Shown here in pieces: positions 17,383 to 25,044 of a stretch of DNA of 64,000 bases. Each line of letters opens with the position of its first letter. Positions within the stretch are counted from its first letter, which is position 1. This DNA comes from Nocardioides sp. GY 10113 (GTDB taxonomy: Bacteria; Actinomycetota; Actinomycetes; Propionibacteriales; Nocardioidaceae): contig NZ_STGK01000018.1 of the NCBI RefSeq assembly GCF_004919105.1, positions 1-64,000 on the forward strand, read 5' to 3'. The notes under the pieces are model-generated. The model was not told the DNA's origin. It searched no databases and saw only the letters and a program-made list of their open reading frames with translations. The position numbers were made by a program, and so were the translations under genes.

Positions 17383-18434
17383 GCATCCTGGACGAGCAGC
17401 CCGGCACCACGTTCCCCGCGCCGGCCGGGTCGTTCGCCCCCGCCCCACCCGAACGCCGGGGAGTCGCCCGGGACGGGGTCCGGCTGTTGGTCGCCACCGG
17501 CGACGGCATCCGCCACGACCGGTTCCGGGGCCTGCCGGACCACCTGCGTGCGGGCGACGTGGTGGTCGTCAACGACTCGGCGACGCAGCCCCGGCAGCTC
17601 GACGCCGAGCTCGTCGGCCGCGGCCCGGTCGTCCTGCACCTCGCCACACCTCTGGACGACGGCTCGTGGGTCGTCGAGCTGCGCACCGCGCCGTACGCCG
17701 AACGGGCCGTGCTCGACGCCGCTCCGGACGACCTGGTCCGGACCGGGGGCGCCGCGCTGCGCCTGGTCGAGCCCTACCCGAGCCGGTCCTCGCCGACGGG
17801 CCGCGGCAACCGGCTGTGGCGGGCGGCCGTGGACGGCCCGCTGGCCCGCGAGGCGGCGCGGTCCGGCCGGCCGATCGCCTACGGCTACCTGGACCGGCGC
17901 TACCCGCTGTCGGCGTACCAGACCGTCTTCGCGCGGCGCCCGGGGAGCGCCGAGATGCCGTCCGCGGGCCGCCCGTTCAGCCACCGGGTGGTCACGGAGC
18001 TGGTGGCCCGCGGGCTGGCGATCGCGCCGATCACGCTGCACACCGGCGTCTCCTCGCAGGAGGCGGGCGAGGGACCGCAGCCCGAGCGGTTCGAGGTGCC
18101 CGCGGCCACCGCGCGGCTGGTCGCCGCGGCCCGGGCCGGCGGCGGCAGGGTGGTCGCGGTCGGCACCACGGTGACCCGCGCGCTCGAGTCGGCGGTCGAC
18201 CACCGCGGTCGCCTCGCCCCGGCCCGGGGCTGGACCGAGCGGGTGATCACCCCGGCGGACCCGCCGCGGGTGGTGGACGGGCTGATCTCGGGCTGGCACG
18301 ACCCGCACGCCTCCCACCTGCTGCTGGTGGAGGCGGTCGCCGGGGCGGAGCTGACCCAGGCCGCGTACGACGCCGCGGTCGGCCACGGCTACCTGTGGCA
18401 CGAGTTCGGCGACGCCGGGCTGTTGCTGCCCTGA
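17379..18434 (+). CDS. QueA-family protein (S-adenosylmethionine:tRNA ribosyltransferase-isomerase-like)
   Basis: The 351-aa protein aligns with the QueA fold: an N-terminal DVVVVNDSATQPRQL segment (canonical D-x-x-V-x-N-D/T-x-R), SAYQTVFA (canonical YQTVYA), PSAGRPFS (canonical PTAGLHFT) and APITLHTG (canonical TLHVGLGTF). Several hallmark residues after these points differ: GLHF is GRPF, and GTFRPV is SSQEAGE. The family adds the epoxycyclopentane in queuosine synthesis, but no other queuosine gene is present here. The GTG start overlaps the SDR stop, and GGGGGAGG precedes it. It may act on another substrate; the family call is firm and the reaction is not. Confidence 0.8.
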   Translation: MSILDEQPGTTFPAPAGSFAPAPPERRGVARDGVRLLVATGDGIRHDRFRGLPDHLRAGDVVVVNDSATQPRQLDAELVGRGPVVLHLATPLDDGSWVVELRTAPYAERAVLDAAPDDLVRTGGAALRLVEPYPSRSSPTGRGNRLWRAAVDGPLAREAARSGRPIAYGYLDRRYPLSAYQTVFARRPGSAEMPSAGRPFSHRVVTELVARGLAIAPITLHTGVSSQEAGEGPQPERFEVPAATARLVAAARAGGGRVVAVGTTVTRALESAVDHRGRLAPARGWTERVITPADPPRVVDGLISGWHDPHASHLLLVEAVAGAELTQAAYDAAVGHGYLWHEFGDAGLLLP

Positions 18435-18458
18435 GCCACCGGTGGGCGGTCCCGTGGC

Positions 18459-18464
18459 TAGGCT
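18459..18464 (+). promoter_or_regulatory. -10 box TAGGCT, leaderless nudC start
   Basis: TAGGCT is followed by seven bases and GTG 18472 with no ribosome site between. Confidence 0.55.
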
Positions 18465-18471
18465 CGCCGGC

Positions 18472-19383
18472 GTGAGCCTCCCGCACCTGGACCTGAGCCG
18501 CGCCCCGCACGAGCGTCACGGGCTGCGCCGCACGGACGAGGGGTGGCTGGCCGACCGCTGGGCGGCCCCGGACAGCCGGGTGCTGGTGGTCGCCGGCACC
18601 CGGATCCGCCCGGGCGCCACCGGACCGGAGTGGGCGCCGACGTCCCTGGCGCCCGAGGGCACCCGGGTCTTCCTCGGCGAGCGGGCGGGCGTCGCCCACT
18701 GGGCGGTGATCGTGCCGGGCGAGGTGGCCAAGGAGGAGCCCGGCGCCTGGGTTCCGCTCCGCGGGCTGTTGCCCTACCTGGCGGCGACCGAGGGCGGGGT
18801 GGCGCCGCTGCTCTTCCACGCGATCGGCATCGCCGAGTGGCTGTGGGCGACGCGCTTCTGCCCGCGCTGCGGCGGCCCGCTGGAGGTCCGCGCCGCCGGT
18901 CACGAGCTGCACTGCACGGTGTGCGGCAAGCCGCAGTTCCCGCGCTCGGACCCGGCGGTGATCATGCTGGTCACCGACGGTGAGCCCGGCGCTGACGACG
19001 AACGCTGCCTGCTCGGGCGCAACCCGGCCTGGCCCGCCGGGCGCTACTCCACCCTGGCGGGCTTCTGCGAGCCCGGTGAGACGCTGGAGGACGCGGTGCG
19101 GCGCGAGGTCCAGGAGGAGACCGGCGTGCTGGTCGGCGAGGTGGCCTACTTCGGCAACCAGCCGTGGCCGCTGCCGGCGAGCCTGATGCTCGGCTTCTTC
19201 GGCCGCGCCACCGACGCCACGATCACCCTGGAGGACGCCGACGTCGAGGACGCTCGCTGGCTGACCCGCGAGGAGATGCGGGCCGAGGCCGAGGACGGCG
19301 GCCTGGTGCTGCCCGGCGGGGTCTCGATCAGCCGGTCGCTGATCGAGCAGTGGTACGGCGGCGCGCTGCCCGGCAGCTGGTAG
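18472..19383 (+). CDS. nudC: NAD(+) diphosphatase NudC
   Basis: The 303-aa Nudix enzyme cleaves NADH/NAD+ to NMN(H) and AMP and can remove NAD caps from RNA. A four-cysteine zinc site (FCPRCGG...HCTVCG) precedes the Nudix box GFCEPGETLEDAVRREV with EETG, followed by the NudC-specific motif NQPWPLPAS (usual form SQPWPFP). Position matches Rv3199c, next to mycoredoxin and uvrD2 in mycobacteria. It has its own leaderless promoter, although it is only 37 bases after the queA-like gene. Confidence 0.95.
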   Translation: MSLPHLDLSRAPHERHGLRRTDEGWLADRWAAPDSRVLVVAGTRIRPGATGPEWAPTSLAPEGTRVFLGERAGVAHWAVIVPGEVAKEEPGAWVPLRGLLPYLAATEGGVAPLLFHAIGIAEWLWATRFCPRCGGPLEVRAAGHELHCTVCGKPQFPRSDPAVIMLVTDGEPGADDERCLLGRNPAWPAGRYSTLAGFCEPGETLEDAVRREVQEETGVLVGEVAYFGNQPWPLPASLMLGFFGRATDATITLEDADVEDARWLTREEMRAEAEDGGLVLPGGVSISRSLIEQWYGGALPGSW

Positions 19384-19430
19384 CGCCACCGCGGGCGGCA
19401 CCGCGGACGGAGATTCTCCCGGCGCCCGCG

Positions 19431-19454
19431 CAACCTCCGGCAGGCCCAGGCGTC
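19431..19454 (+). promoter_or_regulatory. ECF-type promoter of the sigma factor gene
   Basis: A GCAACCT -35 element (CAACCT at 19431-19436) and a CGTCTG -10 element (CGTC at 19451) lie 14 bases apart, 32 bases before the ATG. They match the GCAACC...CGTC consensus of SigE-type ECF promoters, so the sigma gene probably controls itself. Confidence 0.6.
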
Positions 19455-19486
19455 TGTACGGGTGAAGCCGCAGACGGGAGACGACG

Positions 19487-20005
19487 ATGGGGGAACCGAC
19501 ACGTGGGGCGCCGCCCCTCGACGTCGCCACGCTGTACGCCGACCACCGGGTCGCCCTGACCCGGCTGGCGATCCTGCTGGTCGATGACGAGGCCAGCGCC
19601 GAGGACGTGGTCCAGGACGCGTTCGCGGCCCTGGTCCGGCGTGGGGCCGCCTTGCGCGATCCCGGTGCCGCGATGGCGTACCTGCGGACGTCGGTGGTGA
19701 ACGGCGCCCGCTCCGCGCTGCGTCGCCGGCGCACCTCCCGTGCGTACGCGCCGCCGGTGGAGGTCGGGCCGGCCCGACCCGAGGAGGTGGCCGTGCTCGC
19801 CGAGGAGCACCGCGAGGTGCTGGCGGCGCTGGCCCGGCTCGGGCAGCGCCAGCGCGAGGTGCTCGTGCTCCGCTACTGGTCGGGGCTGAGCGAGGCGGAG
19901 ATCGCCGAGGCGACCGGGATCTCCCGCGGGGCGGTCAAGTCGACCGCCAGCCGCGGGCTGGACGCGCTCGAGCGGGCGCTGGTCGGACAGGAGGCGGCGC
20001 GATGA
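19487..20005 (+). CDS. SigE-family ECF RNA polymerase sigma factor
   Basis: The 172-aa protein has sigma region 2 (LYADHRVALTRLAILLVDDEASAEDVVQDAF, residues 16-46; only key residues are noted here) and region 4 (QRQREVLVLRYWSGLSEAEIAEATGISRGAVKSTASRGLDAL). Such factors redirect RNA polymerase to envelope or stress genes. GGGAG stands before ATG 19487. The stop overlaps the next gene by ATGA, coupling it to a single-pass membrane protein in the place where anti-sigma factors normally lie. Confidence 0.93.
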   Translation: MGEPTRGAPPLDVATLYADHRVALTRLAILLVDDEASAEDVVQDAFAALVRRGAALRDPGAAMAYLRTSVVNGARSALRRRRTSRAYAPPVEVGPARPEEVAVLAEEHREVLAALARLGQRQREVLVLRYWSGLSEAEIAEATGISRGAVKSTASRGLDALERALVGQEAAR

Positions 20006-21318
20006 ACCCCACCGAGGAGCGGTTGCGCGCGGCGCTGGCCGCGCGGGCCGAGCTCTACGACGGCGGCGCGAGCGCACCGCCGGTGCCGGCCGCCGCCACG
20101 GAGGGGTGGTGGGACCGGTGGCGGGCGCCGTTGGCGGTCGCCGCCGCGGTCACCGTGGTGACCGCCGGCGTGGGACTGGGCGTCGCGCTCGGCGGCCCCG
20201 ACGACGTCGAGCCGGCGCCGGCCCCGACGACGCCGCCGGACGCTCCCTCCGCCACCGCCGCCACGTCCGCGACCGCGTCCAGCTACGAGGTGAGGCTCAG
20301 CGGCGACGTCGACGGCGACGGGAGGAGCGACGAGGTCGTCGTCGAGCGCGGCAGGATCCGCGCCGAGCTCACCCGCGGCGGCGAGGCGACCGTCGCGATC
20401 CGCCGCGGCGACCCGGAGCCGGTCGGGCTCGCCGACGTGGGCGACGACCGCCTGGTCGTGGTGGCCGGCGGGTCGGCGTACCGGGTCGACGGTGGCGGCA
20501 GCTTCGGGACCGTCGCGCTCGGCTGGTTCCCGACGGCCCTGCTGTGGGTCGACGACGCGGGCCGGCTGCTCAGCGGCACCCCGCACCGGGTGGGGGACAC
20601 GACCTACGTGACCACCTACGCGTGGACCGGGCGCGGCACCGAGCTGACGCCGACCGCGGACCGGATGCACTGCCTCGGCAGCGGCGGCGGCAGCGCCGTC
20701 CCGGAGCCCTGCGGCACCGCCGCGACGTTCGTCGGCGAGGTCGGGGACCTCCCCGAGCTGCAGCCGGCCCCGGTGGACACGGTCGGCGTCGGCGACGGTG
20801 AGGTGGTCGCCCAGGGCTCGGGCATCGACGGCCTGACCGCGCGGCTCGAGGGCAGCACGGAGCCCGAGGTCGGCGATGGTGCGGTGGAGCTGGTGGTGGG
20901 CGCGGCCCGGCTCGGGCTTCCCGGCGGCCCGGCGCCCCGGCTGCTCTTCGCCAGCTTCCCGGCGGGCGATGGGGTGGCCTTCGCCGTGCAACGGTCCGTG
21001 GGCGACTCGAGCGAGTACGAGCTCTACCGCTCCGACGGCGTCCTGATCGCGCCGGTGGAGGTCGAGCCGACCGCCGGGCTGACCCTGCAGGGCGGCGGGC
21101 CGGCGGCGGGGGGACCGTTCACCGACGTCTTCCTGTCCGGGTCGGGTGGCTTCGTCAGCCTCCGCTCGGAGGCCGGCATCGACCTCTACCAGGACGCGGT
21201 GCAGTGGCGCCTCGAGGGCGGCCGCATGGTCGGCACCGATCTCGGCACGGTCTGCCTCGACTCGCTGGTCGACGCGCTCGACGTGCCGGGCGCCTACGGG
21301 CGGTGCGACCTGCCCTGA
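20002..21318 (+). CDS. Single-pass membrane protein, putative partner of the ECF sigma factor
   Basis: The 438-aa product has a cytosolic N-terminus of about 40 residues (TEERLRAALAARAELYDGG), one transmembrane helix at about 42-64, a Pro/Ala/Thr linker, and a large extracytoplasmic domain from about residue 95. That domain begins with a calcium-type loop DVDGDGRSDEVVVE, as in FG-GAP or VCBS repeats, and is otherwise beta-rich. It overlaps the sigma gene by four bases. Position and topology suggest an anti-sigma or sensor role. The N-terminus lacks a recognisable zinc anti-sigma motif (HxxxCxxC), so this remains an inference. Confidence 0.7.
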   Translation: MNPTEERLRAALAARAELYDGGASAPPVPAAATEGWWDRWRAPLAVAAAVTVVTAGVGLGVALGGPDDVEPAPAPTTPPDAPSATAATSATASSYEVRLSGDVDGDGRSDEVVVERGRIRAELTRGGEATVAIRRGDPEPVGLADVGDDRLVVVAGGSAYRVDGGGSFGTVALGWFPTALLWVDDAGRLLSGTPHRVGDTTYVTTYAWTGRGTELTPTADRMHCLGSGGGSAVPEPCGTAATFVGEVGDLPELQPAPVDTVGVGDGEVVAQGSGIDGLTARLEGSTEPEVGDGAVELVVGAARLGLPGGPAPRLLFASFPAGDGVAFAVQRSVGDSSEYELYRSDGVLIAPVEVEPTAGLTLQGGGPAAGGPFTDVFLSGSGGFVSLRSEAGIDLYQDAVQWRLEGGRMVGTDLGTVCLDSLVDALDVPGAYGRCDLP

Positions 21319-21327
21319 GGGTGGCGG

Positions 21328-21350
21328 CGGGGCGCCGCTGCGGCGCCCCG
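21328..21350. terminator. Bidirectional hairpin between convergent genes
   Basis: A perfect 10-bp stem (21328-21337 with 21341-21350) and a 3-base loop separate the sigma-partner gene and mycoredoxin. Confidence 0.6.
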
Positions 21351-21357
21351 CGGTCGC

Positions 21358-21612
21358 TCAGCCGACCGGGTCGGCGAGGCTCTCGAGCTTCGCCTTGACC
21401 TGCGCGATCGAGGGGTTGGTCTGCGCGGTGCCGTCGACGTAGACCAGCGTCGGGACGGTCTGGTTGCCGTTGTTGGCGGACTCCACGATGGAGGCGGCCG
21501 CGGGGTCCTGCTCGATGTCCACGACGTCGTACGTGATGCCCTCGCGGTCCAGCTGGGACTTCAGGCGGTGGCAGTAGCCGCACCAGGGGGTGGTGTACAT
21601 CGTGAAGCTCAT
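21358..21612 (-). CDS. mrx1: Mycoredoxin (glutaredoxin-like)
   Basis: The 84-aa thioredoxin-fold protein has the active site CGYC (Cys11, Cys14) and the cis-proline TVPT motif. In actinobacteria this type reduces mycothiol mixed disulfides. ATG 21612 has GAGAGGA upstream. It is divergent from uvrD2, the same pairing as Rv3198A and Rv3198c in M. tuberculosis. Confidence 0.93.
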   Translation of the reverse strand: MSFTMYTTPWCGYCHRLKSQLDREGITYDVVDIEQDPAAASIVESANNGNQTVPTLVYVDGTAQTNPSIAQVKAKLESLADPVG

Positions 21613-21726
21613 CGGCAGTGTCCTCTCGTGGCCGGACCGGGTCCGGTCGTGTCGGTCGTGTCGCCTACGGTGGTCATCGTCCCATCGACGTACGCCGATC
21701 CCGGCATCGAGGAGCTTCCGCGCGCC

Positions 21727-23853
21727 ATGTCAACCCCTCCGCTCGGTCGTCGTCCCGAGGAGCTGCTGGACGCCCTGGACCCCGAGCAGCGACAGGTGGC
21801 CGAGGCACTGCGCGGCCCGGTGCGCGTGCTCGCGGGTGCCGGCACCGGCAAGACCCGGGCGATCACCCACCGGATCGCGCACGGCGTCGGGACGGGCGTC
21901 TACGCGCCCACGGAGGTGCTGGCGCTCACCTTCACCACGCGTGCCGCCGGCGAGCTGCGCCAGCGCCTGCGCCAGCTCGGCGCGCCGGGCGTGCAGGCCC
22001 GCACGTTCCACAGCGCCGCGCTGCGCCAGCTGCGTTACTTCTGGCCCCAGGTGCACGGCACCGAGCTGCCCGCGCTGACCGAGTCCAAGCTCGGCCTGCT
22101 CGCGGCCGCCTGCCGCAACCTGCGGGTCCAGGCCGACCAGGCGCTGCTGCGCGACGTCGCCTCGGAGATCGAGTGGGCCAAGGTCAGCAACGTCGGGTAC
22201 GACGACTACCCGGCGCTGGCCGCGAAGGCCGGCCGCTCCGTGGCCGGCCAGACCCCGGAGGTGGTCGCGAAGCTGTTCGCGACCTACGAGGAGGTCAAGC
22301 GCGGTCAGGGCCGGATGGACATGGAGGACGTGCTCCTGTTCACCGCCGGCGTGCTGCAGACCGACGAGCGCGTCGCCGCCCAGGTGCGCCGGCAGTACAA
22401 GTGGTTCGTCGTCGACGAGTTCCAGGACGTCTCGCCGCTCCAGTTCGCGCTGCTCGGGCTCTGGCTCGGCGGGCGCGACGAGCTCTGCGTGGTCGGCGAC
22501 CCGGCGCAGACCATCTACTCCTTCGCGGGCGCGGACGCCTCCTACCTGCGTGGCTTCGCCGGCCGCTTCCCGGGGGCGGTCTCGGTGGAGCTGGTCCGCA
22601 ACTACCGCTCGTCGCCGCAGATCGTCACCGCGGCCAACGGGTTGCTCGCCGGCACGCCCAGCGCGGGGGTGCAGCTGCGCTCGCAGCGGGAGGCCGGACC
22701 GGCGGTCCGCTACGCCGGGCACTCCGACGAGGTGGCCGAGGCAGCGGCCGTGGCCGACCAGATCGTCAAGCTCCACCGCGGCGGGACGTCGTACGGCGAG
22801 ATGGCCGTGCTGTTCCGGATCAACGCCCAGTCCGAGACGTTCGAGGACGCGCTCGCCGACCGCGGCATCCCGTACGTGGTGCGCGGCGCCGCGCGGTTCT
22901 TCGACCGCCCCGAGGTGCGCGAGGCCGTGACGCGCCTGCGTGGCGCGGCGCGGTCGGGGGCGGCCGAGTCCACCGACGAACCCTGGGTCGAGGTGGTTCG
23001 CGCGGTGCTGGCCGGGATGGGCTGGGCGGCCGAGCCGCCGACCACCCGCGGCCAGGTGCGCGACCGATGGGAGTCCTTCCAGGCGCTCGTCGACCAGGCC
23101 GACGAGTTCGCCGCCCAGCACGGCGCCGACCACGGCTCGGCGCAGGGCGGCGGGCAGGTCGGTGGCTCGCTCAACGGTTTCGTCGACGACCTGGACCGGC
23201 GCGCCGCCGAGCAGCACGCGCCGTCGGCCGACGGCGTCACGCTGGCCACCTTCCACGCCGCGAAGGGCCTGGAGTGGGATGCGGTCTTCTGCTGCGGCGT
23301 CCAGGACGGCACGGTCCCGATCACCTACGCCGAGCAGGCGGCGGAGGCGGGGCGCCCGGAGGCCGTCGAGGAGGAGCGGCGCCTGCTCTACGTCGGCATG
23401 AGCCGGGCCCGGGTCCACCTCTGGGTCTCCTGGGCCGCGGCTCGCAACCCCGGGCAGGCGGCCCGCCGGCGGCCCTCGCGGTTCCTGCTGCCGCTGCTGC
23501 CGGCCGGTCAGCAGCCCCAGGCGACGCGGGCGAAGACGGTGGCCCGCTGTCGCGAGTGCCACCAGCCGCTCGGCTCGGCGGGGGAGCGCAAGCGCGGTCG
23601 CTGCGCCCACCACCCGGTCCACTACGACGAGGCGCTGCTGGAGCGCCTCAAGGAGTGGCGCAAGACGGAGGCCGCGGACCAGGGCAAGCCCGCGTTCGTG
23701 ATCTTCACCGACGCCACGCTGGAGTTGATCGCCGAGGTCCGCCCGACCGACCTGGGCGGCCTGGGCCGGATCAGCGGCGTGGGGCCCAGCAAGCTCGAGC
23801 ACTACGGCGACGCGGTGCTGGAGCTGGTCGCCGACGGCGATGGCAGAAAATAG
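21727..23853 (+). CDS. uvrD2: ATP-dependent DNA helicase UvrD2
   Basis: This is a 708-aa superfamily 1A helicase. Walker A is GAGTGKTR, Walker B VVDEFQDVS, with AQTIYSFAGAD, ATFHAAKGLEWDAVF and LLYVGMSRARVHLW. The C-terminal part has a tetracysteine/histidine zinc module (CRECHQPLG...CAHH) and an HRDC-like domain with LGGLGRISGVGPSKLEHYG. This architecture is specific to actinobacterial UvrD2. ATG 21727 is preceded by GAGGAG 12 bases away; an in-frame GTG 19 codons upstream is an alternative. The stop TAG lies in the AT-rich whiB7 promoter. Confidence 0.95.
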   Translation: MSTPPLGRRPEELLDALDPEQRQVAEALRGPVRVLAGAGTGKTRAITHRIAHGVGTGVYAPTEVLALTFTTRAAGELRQRLRQLGAPGVQARTFHSAALRQLRYFWPQVHGTELPALTESKLGLLAAACRNLRVQADQALLRDVASEIEWAKVSNVGYDDYPALAAKAGRSVAGQTPEVVAKLFATYEEVKRGQGRMDMEDVLLFTAGVLQTDERVAAQVRRQYKWFVVDEFQDVSPLQFALLGLWLGGRDELCVVGDPAQTIYSFAGADASYLRGFAGRFPGAVSVELVRNYRSSPQIVTAANGLLAGTPSAGVQLRSQREAGPAVRYAGHSDEVAEAAAVADQIVKLHRGGTSYGEMAVLFRINAQSETFEDALADRGIPYVVRGAARFFDRPEVREAVTRLRGAARSGAAESTDEPWVEVVRAVLAGMGWAAEPPTTRGQVRDRWESFQALVDQADEFAAQHGADHGSAQGGGQVGGSLNGFVDDLDRRAAEQHAPSADGVTLATFHAAKGLEWDAVFCCGVQDGTVPITYAEQAAEAGRPEAVEEERRLLYVGMSRARVHLWVSWAAARNPGQAARRRPSRFLLPLLPAGQQPQATRAKTVARCRECHQPLGSAGERKRGRCAHHPVHYDEALLERLKEWRKTEAADQGKPAFVIFTDATLELIAEVRPTDLGGLGRISGVGPSKLEHYGDAVLELVADGDGRK

Positions 23854-23868
23854 TTCCCGAAAAGGCCG

Positions 23869-23907
23869 ATAAATAGTTTGCGCTCCCCAAATGGGGGGCC
23901 GTAGCGT
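23869..23907 (+). promoter_or_regulatory. Candidate whiB7 promoter with AT-rich activator site
   Basis: A -35 TTGCGC (23878-23883) and -10 TAGCGT (23902-23907) are 18 bases apart. Directly upstream is the AT-rich run ATAAATAGT. WhiB7 is known to bind an AT-rich stretch next to the -35 of its targets, including its own gene, through its C-terminal AT hook. Confidence 0.55.
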
Positions 23908-23982
23908 TCCGTCCCAACAGCCCACAGCGCACCACGGTCCTGGCACGACCGGCGCACGATCACCGCAGAGGAGGTGGCCAGC

Positions 23983-24237
23983 ATGGAGAACTTCACGATG
24001 ACCCCGGCGATGGACCGGCACTTCGTCGTGCCCGCCGTCGGCTGCGCCACCGCTGCCTCCGCCCTCCGGACCGATGTCCAGGGCGTCGTCGCGCGTGACG
24101 CGTTCCGTGCCGCCGAGCAGCGCGCCCTCGTGGCCGCCTCGGCGATCAAGCGGGACCGCGCTGCCAGCACTGGCAACGGCTGGACCGGCATCGCCGGTTT
24201 CGCCTCGGGTTCTCCCACCTGGAGTCCACCCCTCTGA
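23983..24237 (+). CDS. Upstream ORF in the whiB7 leader, 84 aa
   Basis: The ATG at 23983 is preceded by a strong GAGGAGG eight bases away, so this frame is almost certainly translated. The 84-aa product (begins MENFTMTPAMDRHFVVPAVG) has no domain or membrane segment I recognise, and is Ala-rich in the middle. It ends 26 bases before a terminator-like hairpin, which is itself 80 bases before whiB7. In mycobacteria and Streptomyces, translated uORFs in the whiB7/wblC leader control attenuation when ribosomes stall. This ORF is longer than I would expect for such a leader peptide, so it could also encode a functional small protein. Confidence 0.7.
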   Translation: MENFTMTPAMDRHFVVPAVGCATAASALRTDVQGVVARDAFRAAEQRALVAASAIKRDRAASTGNGWTGIAGFASGSPTWSPPL

Positions 24238-24263
24238 GCTCACACTCAGTCGGCTGAACCTCC

Positions 24264-24300
24264 AGGCCGCGGAACCCGAAACCCGGGATCCGCGGCCTTT
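24264..24300 (+). terminator. Attenuator-type hairpin in the whiB7 leader
   Basis: AGGCCGCGG (24264-24272) pairs perfectly with CCGCGGCCT (24290-24298) across a 17-base loop that can fold further, followed by TTTGTCGT. It lies between the uORF and whiB7 and could end transcription early. Confidence 0.6.
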
Positions 24301-24380
24301 GTCGTATCTCAGGGCCCCTACCCGAATCCCCCGATGAGATGACCAACGCGATCAGGTCGAACGAGAAGGAGGTGACACAG

Positions 24381-24650
24381 ATGACCATCAGTGTTCTCGA
24401 GCCGACGCTGGACGAGCTGCTGCCCTGCCGCATCAACGATGCAGAGCTGTGGTTCGCGGAGTCCCCGTCCGACGTGGAGTCCGCCAAGTCGCTCTGCGGC
24501 GACTGCCCGATGCAGGCCCTCTGCCTCGCCGGAGCTCTCGAACGGCGTGAGCCCTGGGGTGTCTGGGGCGGTCAGCTGTTCCTGCAGGGAGCAGTGATCC
24601 CCCGCAAGCGGCCCCGCGGCCGTCCCCGCAAGGACGCCAGCGCCGCGTAG
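24381..24650 (+). CDS. whiB7: Transcriptional regulator WhiB7
   Basis: The 89-aa Wbl protein has [4Fe-4S] ligands Cys16, Cys39, Cys42 and Cys48 (C-x22-C-x2-C-x5-C). It also has the EPWGVWGG turn (57-64) that contacts SigA, and the AT hook RGRPRK (79-84), which marks it as WhiB7/WblC. It is the activator of the intrinsic antibiotic-resistance regulon induced by ribosome-targeting drugs. ATG 24381 is chosen because AAGGAGGTGA sits five bases before it; ATG 24339 would place this Shine-Dalgarno inside the gene. The genomic position next to uvrD2 is the same as in mycobacteria. Confidence 0.97.
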   Translation: MTISVLEPTLDELLPCRINDAELWFAESPSDVESAKSLCGDCPMQALCLAGALERREPWGVWGGQLFLQGAVIPRKRPRGRPRKDASAA

Positions 24651-24744
24651 CAGGAGGGCTGGCCCTCGCGGCCGGTCCCCTCGCTGCCACCTACCAGCCG
24701 ACCGATCACCACCACGAAGACCTCACACAAGACCGGAGAAGACG

Positions 24745-24897
24745 ATGAGCAACAACAACGAGTACCTGGTGCGCGCCGAGCGATCCGCGCGCCTGGAAGA
24801 CGCGCGACAGTGGCGCGAGGCCCGCGCCCACCGCCTCAGCCGCAAGGCCGAGCGGGCCGCGCAGCGGGCACGCGTCGCCCTCGCTCGCTCCCTGTGA
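24745..24897 (+). CDS. Small Arg/Ala-rich basic protein, 50 aa
   Basis: An ATG with GGAG upstream opens a 50-codon frame (begins MSNNNEYLVRAERSARLEDA). The product is very basic and helical by inspection, with Arg/Ala/Glu heptad-like spacing, no membrane segment and no cysteine. It starts 95 bases after whiB7 and ends 65 bases before a strong terminator, so it probably shares the whiB7 transcript. I do not recognise a family. Codon third positions are strongly G/C, which supports coding. Confidence 0.6.
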   Translation: MSNNNEYLVRAERSARLEDARQWREARAHRLSRKAERAAQRARVALARSL

Positions 24898-24961
24898 CCC
24901 ATCGGGGGGTCAGCGGGCAGCACGCGGGGCGTGCCGGTGAGCACCTGATCGCGGGTGCAGG

Positions 24962-24998
24962 GAAAGGGGTCGGATCCGCCACGGATCCGGCCCCTTTC
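24962..24998. terminator. Strong hairpin terminator after the whiB7 unit
   Basis: GAAAGGGG and CGGATCCG arms (24962-24978) pair with 24982-24998, with one offset base and a 3-base loop. It ends in CCCCTTTC and works in either direction. Confidence 0.8.
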
Positions 24999-25032
24999 GC
25001 GCGCGTCGACCTGGCGTCGCCCGGGCGGCTCC

Positions 25033-25038
25033 TAGGCT
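25033..25038 (+). promoter_or_regulatory. -10 box TAGGCT, leaderless start of the 54-aa gene
   Basis: TAGGCT precedes GTG 25045 by six bases. Confidence 0.55.
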
Positions 25039-25044
25039 GGAGTC

